A stretch of 64,000 bases of DNA from contig CAVVOG010000003.1 of the NCBI GenBank assembly GCA_963749895.1, positions 992,001-1,056,000 of the forward strand. Reading direction: 5' to 3'. The translations under genes and the position numbers were made by a program. Below are positions 1 to 8,913 of the stretch, piece by piece. Source of the DNA: AC-51 sp963749895 (lineage in GTDB: Bacteria > Actinomycetota > UBA4738 > HRBIN12). Under the pieces are notes generated by a model. The model was not told where the DNA came from and made no database searches. It saw only the letters and a program-made list of their open reading frames with translations. The first letter of the stretch is position 1; each line of letters starts with the position of its first letter.

Positions 1-276
1 GAGCACTTCGCCCTGCGCGTCACCGGCGACTCGATGATCGGCGCCGGGATCCTCGACGGCGACGTCGTGGTCGTCCGGAGCCAGGAGACGGCCTCGGACG
101 GCGACATCGTCGCGGCGCTCATGCCCGGCCCTGCCGAGGACGAGGCCACCGTCAAGCGCTTCGGGCACGATGGTCCCCGTGTGATGCTGATCCCCGAGAA
201 CCCGTCCCTCCAGCCTTTCGAGATGAGCGACGGACGGATCCTCGGCCGTATCGTCGCGGTCCTCAGACACCTCTGA
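1..276 (+). CDS. lexA: LexA repressor, C-terminal part (5' end outside window)
   Basis: The frame is open from base 1, so the N-terminal DNA-binding part lies outside. The visible 91 residues are the S24 peptidase/dimerisation domain. The nucleophile Ser is in G-D-S-M (codon 11, bases 31–33) and the general-base Lys is in A-T-V-K-R-F (codon 52, bases 154–156). The ending G-R-I-V-A-V-L-R matches LexA C-termini. LexA represses SOS genes and cleaves itself when bound to RecA filaments. A matching operator is seen upstream of recA at 13355–13368. The short N-terminal part and its own promoter cannot be judged here. Confidence 0.93.
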   Translation, partial: EHFALRVTGDSMIGAGILDGDVVVVRSQETASDGDIVAALMPGPAEDEATVKRFGHDGPRVMLIPENPSLQPFEMSDGRILGRIVAVLRHL

Positions 277-283
277 CGTGCGC

Positions 284-289
284 TAGGCT
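284..289 (+). promoter_or_regulatory. candidate -10 hexamer TAGGCT before the SIS gene
   Basis: TAGGCT lies 8 bases after the lexA stop and 32 bases before the GTG of the next gene. It has the TANNNT form seen repeatedly in this window. No convincing -35 is visible. Confidence 0.3.
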
Positions 290-321
290 CCCCCCGTCCG
301 TCACGACGGAAGGAGCCAGGA

Positions 322-1320
322 GTGGCGCAGCAGGGGCACACGGCCTTCGAGCATCAGATCCGTTCCCAGCCCGCCGAGCTCGAACACCTGCTGACCGACC
401 CTCGCGCGCGTGAGCAGATCCACGCGGCGGCCGAGGGCCTCCATCGCGTCCGTCGACTCTGGGTCGTAGGTACCGGCAGCAGCCAGCACGTCGCTCACCT
501 CGGAGCGGCCATGCTCCAAGATGCCGGTCGGTCGGCGCATGCGGTGTCGTCGATGCAGTTCGTCCGCAACGCCCCGATCGTGGGCCCCCATGACGGCGTC
601 GTGATCGTCACGCACTCGGGTTCGAGCGCCTACGCGATGGCGGCGCGCGTCCTGGCCTTCTCCGCGGGGCTGCAGACCGTGACGATCACGCGCCGCGGCA
701 CCGCGCTGAACGACGTGATCGAGACGACCGCGGCCGAGACGTCCGAGACGCACTCGGTCGGCTACACGACCGCGCTCTTCGCGATGGGGCTGCTTTCCGC
801 CGAGATGGGCGCCGACTCGATCACCCTCGAGGCCCTCGCGGGGGTGCCTTCGGCGGTGGGCGCCGCCCTCACGGACACCGGGACGCAGCAGGTCCCTGCG
901 CCGTCGCGCGCCCTCGTGTTCGCGGGAGCCGGCCCCACGGCGATCACCGCGAAGGAGGGCGCCGTGAAGGTCAGGGAGGCGGCCCACCTCCTGGGCGAGG
1001 GGTTCGACGCCGAGTACCTGCTCCACGGGAGCGGCACCGTCCTGACCTCCGCCGACCACCTGGTCGCGCTCGTGACACCCGACGAAGACGGCCTGGTCGA
1101 CGGCGTCGCCCGCGCGGCCGAAGCGAGCGGCGTGGGCGTGACGCGCGTCGCCGAGCCCGCTCCCCTTCCGCCGCTCCTCGCGCAGATCCCGTACGCGGCG
1201 CGGTTGCAGGTCCTGGCATTGCGCCTTGCCCTCGCGAAAGGCCGCAACCCTGACGTGGTGTCGACCGGCGCCTGGGCCGATCCGGCGTTGTGGGCGATCG
1301 GCGCCCCGAAGACCGGCTAG
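322..1320 (+). CDS. SIS-domain sugar-phosphate isomerase-like protein
   Basis: A 332-residue protein with two SIS folds: residues about 30–160 (V-G-T-G-S-S-Q-H, then T-H-S-G-S-S-A-Y) and about 190–320 (V-F-A-G-A-G-P-T, then E-A-A-H-L-L-G-E). This is the layout of the isomerase half of GlmS and of AgaS-type sugar-phosphate isomerases, without the glutaminase domain. The GTG start is preceded by GGAAGGAG at 309–316. The stop codon overlaps the stop of convergent hflX. SIS proteins bind phosphosugars; the substrate cannot be deduced. Its place beside lexA gives no functional clue. Confidence 0.8.
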   Translation: MAQQGHTAFEHQIRSQPAELEHLLTDPRAREQIHAAAEGLHRVRRLWVVGTGSSQHVAHLGAAMLQDAGRSAHAVSSMQFVRNAPIVGPHDGVVIVTHSGSSAYAMAARVLAFSAGLQTVTITRRGTALNDVIETTAAETSETHSVGYTTALFAMGLLSAEMGADSITLEALAGVPSAVGAALTDTGTQQVPAPSRALVFAGAGPTAITAKEGAVKVREAAHLLGEGFDAEYLLHGSGTVLTSADHLVALVTPDEDGLVDGVARAAEASGVGVTRVAEPAPLPPLLAQIPYAARLQVLALRLALAKGRNPDVVSTGAWADPALWAIGAPKTG

Positions 1321-2663
1321 GTCTCGGCGTCCGGGACCGGGACGCGCACGACCCCCTGGGCGTAGGTGCGCACCTGGCTGAGCACGCGCAGGCCGACGCG
1401 CGCGGTGACCCGGGTCCCCTCGGGCTCCGCCACCGCCTCCAGCACGTCGGCCTCGCGGTAGAGCATCGCGACCAAGTCTCCACGCGCCCACGGGATCAGC
1501 ACCTCGATGTCGACCGGCGGGCGAGGGAGCGCCTCCTCGATCGCCACCAGCAAGCCGTCGATCCCCTCCCCCGTCAACGCGGAGACCGGGACCGAGCCGG
1601 GGAAGCGACGTGCCAGGCGGACACGCTCGCTGCCGGACAACGCGTCGACCTTGTTCAGGACCAAGATCTCGGGGAGATGCCCGGCGTCGATCTCGTCGAG
1701 CACCCGCCGTACGGCTTCGATCTGTCGGTCGACCGCGGGCGACGCCGCGTCGGCGATGTGCACGACCAGGTCCGAGAGGGTGACCTCCTCGAGGGTCGAG
1801 CGGAACGCCTCGACCAGGTCGTGCGGGAGCTTCTGGACGAACCCCACCGTGTCGGCGATCGTCGCCTTCCGCCCACCGGGGAGCTCGAGCTTCCTCGTCG
1901 TGGGATCGAGCGTGGCGAACAGCTGGTCCGCGACGATCACGTCGGCGCCGGTCACCCGGCGCATCAGGGTGGACTTGCCCGCGTTCGTGTACCCGGCGAT
2001 CGCGACCTGGGGGACGTCCGAATCCAAGCGCCGGGCACGTTTCACGTCGCGCGTCTTCGCGAGCTGTTTCAGATCGCGACGCAGCTTCGAGATCCGGCGA
2101 CGGATGTGCTGGCGGTCGACCTCGAGCTTCGTCTCCCCGCCGCCGAACCGCGTCCCGATCCCACCGCCGGACCGGCTCAGGGCTTCTCCCCAGCCACGCA
2201 GCCGCGGGAGGAGGTAGTTCAGCTGCGCGAGCTCGACCTGGGCCTTGCCCTCGCGCGACCGCGCATGGAGGGCGAATATGTCGAGGATCAGGGCCGTCCG
2301 GTCGATCACCTTGACCTTCAGGCGGGCCTCGAGGGAGCGCAGGTGCCCAGGCGTGAGCTCCTCGTCGAGGATGACCAGCCCGGCACCGGTCGCATGCAGC
2401 AGCCGGTGGAGCTCTTCGACCTTCCCCTTACCGATCCAGTACTGAGGATCGGGCTCGGAGCGGCTCTGGACGACCCGACCGACCGGCTCGGCGCCGGCGG
2501 AGTCGGCGAGCGCGGCGAGCTCGTCGAGATCGTCCTCGGCGATCCCCGGGCCGATCCCGACCAGGACCGCCTTCTCGTGGGCGATCGAGCGCCACGTGGC
2601 GGCGATCGGGGACTCGAGGATCCGATCGAGGGGATCTGTCGACGCAGGGGGTCGCTCGGGCAT
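1317..2663 (-). CDS. hflX: ribosome-associated GTPase HflX
   Basis: A 448-residue protein. The N-terminal HflX domain (residues 30–165) contains the glycine-rich stretch L-S-R-S-G-G-G-I-G before a basic helical region. The G domain has G1 G-Y-T-N-A-G-K-S (224–231), G3 D-T-V-G-F, G4 N-K-V-D and G5 S-A-L-T. HflX binds 50S and 70S ribosomes and splits stalled or hibernating ones. The frame is open further upstream, but the ATG at 2663 is preferred because it lies 8 bases after the dapD stop and gives a normal N-terminus. It is the last gene of the miaB–miaA–dap operon; hfq–hflX is replaced here by dap–hflX. Confidence 0.93.
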   Translation of the reverse strand: MPERPPASTDPLDRILESPIAATWRSIAHEKAVLVGIGPGIAEDDLDELAALADSAGAEPVGRVVQSRSEPDPQYWIGKGKVEELHRLLHATGAGLVILDEELTPGHLRSLEARLKVKVIDRTALILDIFALHARSREGKAQVELAQLNYLLPRLRGWGEALSRSGGGIGTRFGGGETKLEVDRQHIRRRISKLRRDLKQLAKTRDVKRARRLDSDVPQVAIAGYTNAGKSTLMRRVTGADVIVADQLFATLDPTTRKLELPGGRKATIADTVGFVQKLPHDLVEAFRSTLEEVTLSDLVVHIADAASPAVDRQIEAVRRVLDEIDAGHLPEILVLNKVDALSGSERVRLARRFPGSVPVSALTGEGIDGLLVAIEEALPRPPVDIEVLIPWARGDLVAMLYREADVLEAVAEPEGTRVTARVGLRVLSQVRTYAQGVVRVPVPDAET

Positions 2664-2671
2664 CTCGCGGC

Positions 2672-3496
2672 TCACCCCATCGAGGACCCGAAGTCGCGCA
2701 GGAGGTCGTTCAGCTGCACCTTCGACTCGGTCGCCTCGCTCCGATACCCGATGATCAGCCCGCACGGTAGCCCGAAATGCCCCGCCTCGAACTCGCGGGG
2801 CCGGTTCCCGGGGATCACGATCGCGCGTGAGGGGACCCGACCTCGGTGCTCCACGGGTTCAGGGCCGGTGACGTCGATCACGGGGGTGTTCCCGGTCAGG
2901 ACCACACCCGCCCCCAGCACGGCCTCGCGACCGACCCGGACCCCTTCCACGACGATGGATCGCGAGCCGATGAACGCGCCGTCCTCGACGATCACGGGCG
3001 CTGCCTGGAGCGGCTCGAGCACGCCACCGATCCCGACCCCTCCGGCAAGGTGCACGTCGGCGCCGATCTGCGCGCAGGACCCCACCGTGGCCCACGTGTC
3101 GACCATCGTCCCGCCGCCGACCCACGCGCCGATGTTGACGTAGCTCGGCATCAGGACGACCCCGGGCTCCAGGTGCGCGCCGTACCGGGCCGTGGCCGGT
3201 GGCACGACGCGGACCCCGAGCCCGTCGTACCCGTGCTTGAGCGGCAGCTTGTCGTGGTACTCGAACGGCCCCGCTTCGGAGGTCTCCAGACCGCGGACGC
3301 GGAAGTAGAGCAGCACGGCCTGCTTCGCCCAGGCGTTGACGCGCCAACCCTCGCCGTCCGGTTCGGCCACGCGGATCTCTCCACGGTCCAGCAGCGCGAT
3401 CGCCTCCTCCACCGCCGCCGCGTCGATCGCCGCGCCCGACGCCAGGCCGTCCCACGATGCCTCGATCCGGCCGGCCAGCTCCTCCAGCTCACTCAT
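2672..3496 (-). CDS. dapD: tetrahydrodipicolinate N-succinyltransferase
   Basis: A 274-residue left-handed beta-helix acyltransferase. It transfers succinyl from succinyl-CoA to tetrahydrodipicolinate in the succinylase branch of DAP/lysine synthesis. The N-terminal helical domain is followed by hexapeptide repeats (about residues 105–200) with M-P-S-Y-V-N-I-G-A-W-V, G-T-M-V-D-T-W-A-T-V-G-S-C-A-Q-I-G, and the DapD-typical G-G-V-G-I-G-G-V-L-E-P. The ATG at 3496 overlaps the dapC stop by four bases (ATGA), so longer versions of the frame are rejected. It is co-transcribed with dapC, dapE and dapF, which supply adjacent pathway steps. Confidence 0.93.
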   Translation of the reverse strand: MSELEELAGRIEASWDGLASGAAIDAAAVEEAIALLDRGEIRVAEPDGEGWRVNAWAKQAVLLYFRVRGLETSEAGPFEYHDKLPLKHGYDGLGVRVVPPATARYGAHLEPGVVLMPSYVNIGAWVGGGTMVDTWATVGSCAQIGADVHLAGGVGIGGVLEPLQAAPVIVEDGAFIGSRSIVVEGVRVGREAVLGAGVVLTGNTPVIDVTGPEPVEHRGRVPSRAIVIPGNRPREFEAGHFGLPCGLIIGYRSEATESKVQLNDLLRDFGSSMG

Positions 3497-4671
3497 CCCT
3501 CGCCCTCCGTGAACACGCGGTCCAGCGCCTCGGCCGCTCGCTCGCACGCCTCGAGCGGCGGCACCATCGCGATCCGCACGTACCCCTCCCCCTCCGGACC
3601 GAAGAACGACCCTGGGGCCACCACGACGTTCGCACGATCGAGCAGCTCGAGGGCCCATCCCAGCGACGGCCGTCCCGCCGGCACCGCGACCCACAGGTAG
3701 AACGTGGCCTCACTCCCGGTGACCTCGACGCCGTGGCGCTCGAAGAGGTCGAGGAAGACGCGGCGCTTCGCCGCGTACCGTGCCCGATTCTGCTCCACGT
3801 GCAGCTCGTCCGCCCAGGCCGCCACGGAGGCACGCTGGACGAACTCCTGCGGGGTGACGCCGACCGCGGGACGGAGCCGCCTCAGCGCGCCGATCAGCTC
3901 GACGTCCCCGGCGATGAACCCGCTGCGGTACCCGGTCATCGACGAGCGCTTCGACAAGGTGTTGATCGCGACCACGTTGCCGTGGTCTCGCCCCGGAACC
4001 TCCAGCGCGCTCGGGGGCGGCGGGGCATCGAACCACAGCTCGCTGTATGCCTCGTCCGACGCCAACAGGACGTCATGCGCGCGGCACCGATCCACCGCCT
4101 CCTCCAGGAACGACAGGGGCGCCACCGCGCCGGTGGGGTTGTTCGGGTAGTTCAGCCACAGGATCGCGGCACGGCTCCAGGTCGCGTCGTCGATCGCGCC
4201 GAGGTCCGGCAGGAACCCCCGATCGGCGGTGAGCGGGAGCCGCCGGACCTCGCCGCCCGCGTATCGGGCCCCGCGCTCCGGGATCGGGTATCCGGGCGCC
4301 GTGACGAGGACCAGGTCCTTGCCGACGCCGGGGTCGAGGACCGCCTGCGCGAGCGAGAACACGACCTCCTTCGACCCCAGGATCGGAAGGATCTGCCGGT
4401 CGGGATCGACGTGGACACCGAAGCGACGTTCGATCCAGACCTCGATCGCGTGGCGGAGCTCGGGGAGACCGGCTGCGCGCGGGTACGACGACATCGGCGC
4501 GATCGCGTCCCTCAGGGCATCACGGATCAGCTCCGGTGTCTCCTCCCTCGGGTCGCCGACCCCGAAGTCGATCAAGGTGCGGCCTTCGGCGTGCGCGGCA
4601 GCCACGCGCCGGTCGAGCTCCTCGAACGGGTACGGCTCGACGGCACGGATCCCCGGCGACAGGTGCGTCAT
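3493..4671 (-). CDS. dapC: N-succinyl-diaminopimelate aminotransferase (DapC-type)
   Basis: A 392-residue class I PLP aminotransferase. Visible: N-Y-P-N-N-P-T-G (174–181), D-E-A-Y (206–209) and the PLP Schiff-base Lys241 in T-L-S-K-R-S-S-M-T-G-Y-R. The remote Arg is probably in G-E-G-Y-V-R-I-A. Such enzymes convert N-succinyl-2-amino-6-ketopimelate to N-succinyl-LL-DAP with glutamate as amino donor. Its place between dapE and dapD, joined by ATGA overlaps on both sides, assigns the substrate better than sequence alone, since the family also contains aspartate and LL-DAP aminotransferases. Confidence 0.87.
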   Translation of the reverse strand: MTHLSPGIRAVEPYPFEELDRRVAAAHAEGRTLIDFGVGDPREETPELIRDALRDAIAPMSSYPRAAGLPELRHAIEVWIERRFGVHVDPDRQILPILGSKEVVFSLAQAVLDPGVGKDLVLVTAPGYPIPERGARYAGGEVRRLPLTADRGFLPDLGAIDDATWSRAAILWLNYPNNPTGAVAPLSFLEEAVDRCRAHDVLLASDEAYSELWFDAPPPPSALEVPGRDHGNVVAINTLSKRSSMTGYRSGFIAGDVELIGALRRLRPAVGVTPQEFVQRASVAAWADELHVEQNRARYAAKRRVFLDLFERHGVEVTGSEATFYLWVAVPAGRPSLGWALELLDRANVVVAPGSFFGPEGEGYVRIAMVPPLEACERAAEALDRVFTEGEG

Positions 4672-5762
4672 ACGATGCCCTCCGCACCCTCGAGGAACGC
4701 CGCGACCGTGCGGAAGCTGCGCTCGAGCGCCGCGACCGTGACGAGTTCGTCGTCCCGATGCGCGAAGGCCGGATCACCGGGTCCGAAGTTCACCGCCTCG
4801 ATCCCGCCCTCGGCGAACTCGGCGACCGGGGTCCAGGCCTGCTTCGGGCGGACCTCCAGGTCACCGGCCCGCCGCAAGCGCTCGACGAGCGGGTTGCGGA
4901 TCGCGACGGGTCCCGGGCGGGCGTTCGACACGACCTCGACCTCGACCGCGCGGTGGCCGAGCAGCTCGCGGATCCGAGCCTCGGCCTGTGCCGGCGTGAC
5001 GCTCGGCGCGTAGCGGAAGTTCACCGTCGCCTCGACGTGGTCGGGAAGGACGTTGGCGGCGACGCCGCCGTCGATCCGGGTGACGTTCACGACCTCGCGA
5101 TAGACGAGCCCGTCGATCTCGACATCACGGATCGGCAGATCGGCGATCGAGGCGAGCGCCTCGATCGCGTGGTGGATCGCGTTGTCGCCCAGCCAGGGGC
5201 GGGCGCTGTGCGCCGCGACCCCTCGTGCGATCACCCGCGCGTTCAGGTTCCCCAGGCACCCGATCTCCAGAGCGTTGTCGGTCGGCTCCATCACGACCGC
5301 CAGGTCGGCCTCGCGCAGCGCCGGCGCCCGTTCGAACAGGGGAAGCAGCGCGCTATCGTCGGTCGAGACCTCTTCTCGACCGAAGAAGAGGAAGCCGACG
5401 TCGAGGTCGGTGGCGAGCTCGCCTCTCGCGAACGCCTCCATCGCCTCGAGCATCACGGCCACGCCGGCCTTCATGTCGGAGGCACCGCGACCGATCACGG
5501 CGTCGCCCTCGCGACGTCCCGGGACGTTGTCGGCCACCGGGACCGTGTCGACGTGCCCGGCGAACACGACCAGCGGCGCTCCCCCGCGGCGCGTCGTCGG
5601 CAGGTAGAGCAGGCAGGCGTCGGCGTCGTCGGCGAGGTCGAACCCCTCGGGGACCTCCTCGCGGAGGTGGGCCAATATCGTGGCCTCGTCCCAGCTCTCC
5701 GAAGCCACGTCGATCAGCGCGAGGGTCCGGGCAGCCAGCCGTTCGGCGACCTGTGCATTCAT
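4668..5762 (-). CDS. dapE: succinyl-diaminopimelate desuccinylase
   Basis: A 364-residue M20 metallopeptidase-family amidohydrolase. It hydrolyses N-succinyl-LL-DAP to LL-DAP and succinate. Zinc-site features: G-H-V-D-T (His70, Asp72), G-R-G-A-S-D-M-K-A-G (Asp96) and G-R-E-E (catalytic Glu followed by metal Glu). The lid/dimerisation domain is in the middle (about 165–280). The C-terminus has G-P-G-D-P-A-F-A-H-R-D-D-E, carrying the last metal His. The ATG at 5762 overlaps the dapF stop as ATGA, which fixes the start inside a longer open frame. Confidence 0.92.
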   Translation of the reverse strand: MNAQVAERLAARTLALIDVASESWDEATILAHLREEVPEGFDLADDADACLLYLPTTRRGGAPLVVFAGHVDTVPVADNVPGRREGDAVIGRGASDMKAGVAVMLEAMEAFARGELATDLDVGFLFFGREEVSTDDSALLPLFERAPALREADLAVVMEPTDNALEIGCLGNLNARVIARGVAAHSARPWLGDNAIHHAIEALASIADLPIRDVEIDGLVYREVVNVTRIDGGVAANVLPDHVEATVNFRYAPSVTPAQAEARIRELLGHRAVEVEVVSNARPGPVAIRNPLVERLRRAGDLEVRPKQAWTPVAEFAEGGIEAVNFGPGDPAFAHRDDELVTVAALERSFRTVAAFLEGAEGIV

Positions 5763-6604
5763 CCGAGGCCGTCCAGGTCCACGTCGGCCTCGAACACCTT
5801 CGACACCGGCCCACCCAGGAGGACCTCGCCGTCGTCGCGACGCTCGACCGACAGCGGCCCGCCGGGGAACCGCACCGTGACCGTCGCGGGAGCTCGGCCC
5901 GACTCGTGAGCCGCGACCGCGACCGCGCACGCGCCCGTCCCGCAGGCGAGCGTCTCCCCCACCCCGCGCTCCCACACGCGCACGTCGATCCCGTCGGTGC
6001 CGACGCGAGCGAACTCGACGTTCGTCCGCTCCGGGAAGAGCTCGTGGCGCTCCAGCATCGGCCCGAGGTGGTGCAGGTGGAATGCCTCCGGATCGTCCTC
6101 GGTGAACAGGACCAGGTGCGGGTTCCCCATCGACACGGCGCTCGCCGTGAGGACCAGCCCCCCGCCGAGGTCGAACGGCTGCTCCAGGAACGTCTCCCAG
6201 GCCGGGCCCCGCATCGGGATCGCCGCCTTCGTGAAGTTCGGCACGCCCATCGCGACCGTGGCGCCCCGCACGCGCCCCTCGGCGACCTGGAGCGTCACGC
6301 GTCGGGGTCCCGCGAGGGTCGTGACGTCCAACGTCTCGCCGTCCACCCGCCCACGATCGAACGCGAACGCCCCGACGCATCGCAGTCCGTTCCCGCTGAC
6401 CTCCGCCGGTGTCCCGTCGGCGTTCACGAGCTCGAAACCGAACGACGAACCGTCGCCACCGCGCAGTCCGATCACGCCGTCCGCGCCCACCCCGTGCCAC
6501 CGGTCGCAGAGGGCCCGGACGTCGCCCGCGGCAGGCGCCGGGCCGTCGACGAGCAGGAAGTCGTTGCCCGACGCCTGGTACTTCGCCACCCGTAGCTCAC
6601 GCAT
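5759..6604 (-). CDS. dapF: diaminopimelate epimerase
   Basis: A 281-residue PLP-independent epimerase that interconverts LL- and meso-DAP by a two-cysteine mechanism. Cys76 lies in S-G-N-G-L-R-C and Cys221 in A-C-G-T-G-A-C-A. The N-terminus K-Y-Q-A-S-G-N-D-F and G-N-P-H-L-V are family signatures. The ATG at 6604 lies 8 bases inside the end of miaA; an ATG 39 bases further upstream would add unmatched residues. It makes meso-DAP for peptidoglycan and lysine. Confidence 0.95.
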   Translation of the reverse strand: MRELRVAKYQASGNDFLLVDGPAPAAGDVRALCDRWHGVGADGVIGLRGGDGSSFGFELVNADGTPAEVSGNGLRCVGAFAFDRGRVDGETLDVTTLAGPRRVTLQVAEGRVRGATVAMGVPNFTKAAIPMRGPAWETFLEQPFDLGGGLVLTASAVSMGNPHLVLFTEDDPEAFHLHHLGPMLERHELFPERTNVEFARVGTDGIDVRVWERGVGETLACGTGACAVAVAAHESGRAPATVTVRFPGGPLSVERRDDGEVLLGGPVSKVFEADVDLDGLG

Positions 6605-7502
6605 CGGCACCCTCGAGGTACACCGCGATCGCGTCGAGTGCATCGCCTGGGCCGTCCGGGCCGACGTCGAACCAGCAGATCCTCGGATCCTTCCGGAACC
6701 ACGCCATCTGACGGCGCGCCAACTCCTTCGTACGCTTCACGGTCCGCTCCACGGCTTCTTCCAGCGAGAGCCTACCGTCGAGGTGCCAGGCCAGTTCCGC
6801 GTACCCGATCGCCTGCGTGGAGGTGAGCCATCCGCCGAGGCCGCGCCCCACGAGGTCGCGGACCTCGTCGAGCCACCCGGCGACCAGCATCGCCTCGATG
6901 CGGCCCGCGATCCGTGCCGCGAGGACCGGTCGGTCGACCCGCAGGCCCGCCGCCCGGACGCGCGCGGGATCGTAGACCTCCCACGCCTCGGCGAAGGCGC
7001 TGAACGGGGCACCGGACACCGCCGCGACCTCGAGCGCCCGGACGATCCGCCGGACGTTCCCCGGCTCGATCCTGCCTGCCGCGACCGGATCGAGCGCCGC
7101 GAGCCGTTCGAACATCCGGGCGGCTCCGACGACCTCCGCCTCGACCTGGAGGCTCGCTCTGACCGTGGCGTCCTCCGGTGGGAACGTCAGGTCGTCGACG
7201 ATCGCACGCAGATAGAGCCCGCTGCCGCCGACCAGCAGGGGACGATCGACCCGTGGCAGGACGTCGCGCGCCGCCGCCTGGAACCGGGCGACCGTGAATC
7301 GCTCCGAGGGCTCGGCCAGGTCGATGAGATGGTGCGACACCGTGGCTCGTTGGATCGCCGTGGGCTTGGCCGTCCCGATGTCCATGCCCCGGTAGACGAG
7401 CATCGAGTCAACCGAGACGACCTCACACCCGAGCCGCTGCGCGAGCGCGATACCCGCCTCGGTCTTGCCGCTCGCGGTGGGCCCGACGAGGGCGCGGAGC
7501 AT
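6597..7502 (-). CDS. miaA: tRNA dimethylallyltransferase
   Basis: A 301-residue protein that transfers dimethylallyl from DMAPP to N6 of A37 in tRNAs reading UNN codons. The P-loop G-P-T-A-S-G-K-T is at residues 7–14, followed by S-V-D-S-M-L-V-Y-R-G-M-D-I-G-T-A-K. The C-terminal part has K-R-T-K-E-L-A-R-R-Q and the final W-F. The start ATG shares one base with the miaB stop (TGATG). MiaA makes the i6A37 substrate that MiaB, encoded directly upstream, methylthiolates. Confidence 0.95.
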   Translation of the reverse strand: MLRALVGPTASGKTEAGIALAQRLGCEVVSVDSMLVYRGMDIGTAKPTAIQRATVSHHLIDLAEPSERFTVARFQAAARDVLPRVDRPLLVGGSGLYLRAIVDDLTFPPEDATVRASLQVEAEVVGAARMFERLAALDPVAAGRIEPGNVRRIVRALEVAAVSGAPFSAFAEAWEVYDPARVRAAGLRVDRPVLAARIAGRIEAMLVAGWLDEVRDLVGRGLGGWLTSTQAIGYAELAWHLDGRLSLEEAVERTVKRTKELARRQMAWFRKDPRICWFDVGPDGPGDALDAIAVYLEGADA

Positions 7503-8845
7503 CAGACCGCGACGGCCTCGGGGGTGGCCACGACCTCGCCGGCCAGGTGGTGCGGGGCGGCGTCGGTGATCCTCGCCCACGCGAACGTCCCGGGGTCGAG
7601 CGGCTCCGCGAGATGCACGATGCGGTTCGTTCGGGTACGCGACTGCGTGGAGCCGCCCTTCTTCCCGGCGCCCTCGACGAGGACCTCCACCGTCGTGCCC
7701 ACCTGGGCGCGTCCACGCTCGAACGAGATCCGCTCCTGGAGGGCGAGCAGCCGGTCGAACCGATCTTGGACGACCTCCTTCGACACCTGATGCTCCATCG
7801 ACGCCGCGCGGGTCCCCGGCCGCGGCGAGTACTGGAACATGTACGCCGAATCGAATCGGGCTCGCTCGACCAGGTCGAGCGTCTCGGCGAAGTCCCGTTC
7901 GGTCTCACCGGGGAAGCCGACGATGATGTCGGTCGACACCGCGATGCCGGGGATGGCCGCGCGGATCGCACCGAGCCACTCGAGGTACCGCTCGCGACGG
8001 TAGGAGCGCTGCATCGCCTTCAGGACCTCGTCGGAGCCCGACTGGAGCGGGAAGTGGATGTGCTCGCAGACCTTCTCGCTCTCGGCCATCGCCTCGATGA
8101 CGTCGGGCGTGAAGTCGTGCGGGTGGGGCGACGTGAACCGGATCCGCCGCAGGCCGTCGACCTCGTTCACCATCCGGAGAAGGTCGGCGAAGAGGGGACG
8201 ACGCGCCGAACCGTCGACCGTCACGTCGCGACCGTAGGTGTTCACGTTCTGACCCAGCAGGGTCACCTCGACGACCCCGCGGGTGGCGAGGCCCTGGACC
8301 TCGGCGAGCACGTCGCCGATCGCCCGTGAACGCTGGGCACCGCGGACGAACGGCACGATGCAGAACGAGCAGGCGTTGTCACACCCCGTGGCGATCGAGA
8401 CCCACGCGCGGAAGTCATCGTGTCGAGCGGCCGGGAGCGCACTCGGGAACGTCTCCGTGTACTCCCGAACATCCATCTGGGGACCTTCGCGGTCCGCCCG
8501 CTCGAGCAGGTCGAGCAGGTGCGGCAGCGCGTGGGTACCGACGACCACGTCGACCCAGGGCGCCTTCGACTGGATCAGTCCCTGGTCCTTCTGCGCGAGG
8601 CACCCCGCGACGACGATCCGAAGGTCGGGGTTCCGGTCCTTCAGAGGCTTGAGATGGCCGAGGTTCCCGTAGAGCCTGTTGTCGGCGTTCTCGCGGATCG
8701 CGCACGTGTTGAACACCACGACCCGTGCCTCGGCGACCTCGTCGGTCGGTGTCATCCCGGCGGCCATCAAGACCCCGCCGATCCGCTCCGAGTCATGCTC
8801 GTTCATCTGGCACCCGAAGGTGCGGATCAGGTACCTGGGCTCCAT
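7502..8845 (-). CDS. miaB: tRNA-2-methylthio-N6-dimethylallyladenosine synthase
   Basis: A 447-residue radical-SAM methylthiotransferase acting on i6A37. The N-terminal UPF0004 domain supplies Cys12 (F-G-C-Q-M-N), Cys48 (N-T-C-A-I-R) and Cys82 (A-G-C-L-A-Q) for the auxiliary 4Fe-4S cluster. The radical-SAM cluster is C155-x3-C159-x2-C162 (G-C-D-N-A-C-S-F-C). A TRAM domain ends the protein. The ATG at 8845 has no SD but lies 10 bases after TAGCCT, so the transcript may be nearly leaderless. It heads the miaB–miaA–dapFECD–hflX operon. Confidence 0.95.
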   Translation of the reverse strand: MEPRYLIRTFGCQMNEHDSERIGGVLMAAGMTPTDEVAEARVVVFNTCAIRENADNRLYGNLGHLKPLKDRNPDLRIVVAGCLAQKDQGLIQSKAPWVDVVVGTHALPHLLDLLERADREGPQMDVREYTETFPSALPAARHDDFRAWVSIATGCDNACSFCIVPFVRGAQRSRAIGDVLAEVQGLATRGVVEVTLLGQNVNTYGRDVTVDGSARRPLFADLLRMVNEVDGLRRIRFTSPHPHDFTPDVIEAMAESEKVCEHIHFPLQSGSDEVLKAMQRSYRRERYLEWLGAIRAAIPGIAVSTDIIVGFPGETERDFAETLDLVERARFDSAYMFQYSPRPGTRAASMEHQVSKEVVQDRFDRLLALQERISFERGRAQVGTTVEVLVEGAGKKGGSTQSRTRTNRIVHLAEPLDPGTFAWARITDAAPHHLAGEVVATPEAVAV

Positions 8846-8855
8846 ACGGAGAACC

Positions 8856-8861
8856 AGGCTA
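8856..8861 (-). promoter_or_regulatory. candidate -10 (TAGCCT) of the miaB–hflX operon
   Basis: Reading leftwards, TAGCCT is followed by 10 bases and then the miaB ATG. No SD is present, consistent with a leaderless or very short leader. No clear -35 is seen. Confidence 0.4.
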
Positions 8862-8913
8862 GCGGACGGTCGGACGCCTGGCGCGACGACACCGCGCGTG
8901 GCAGCATGCGAAC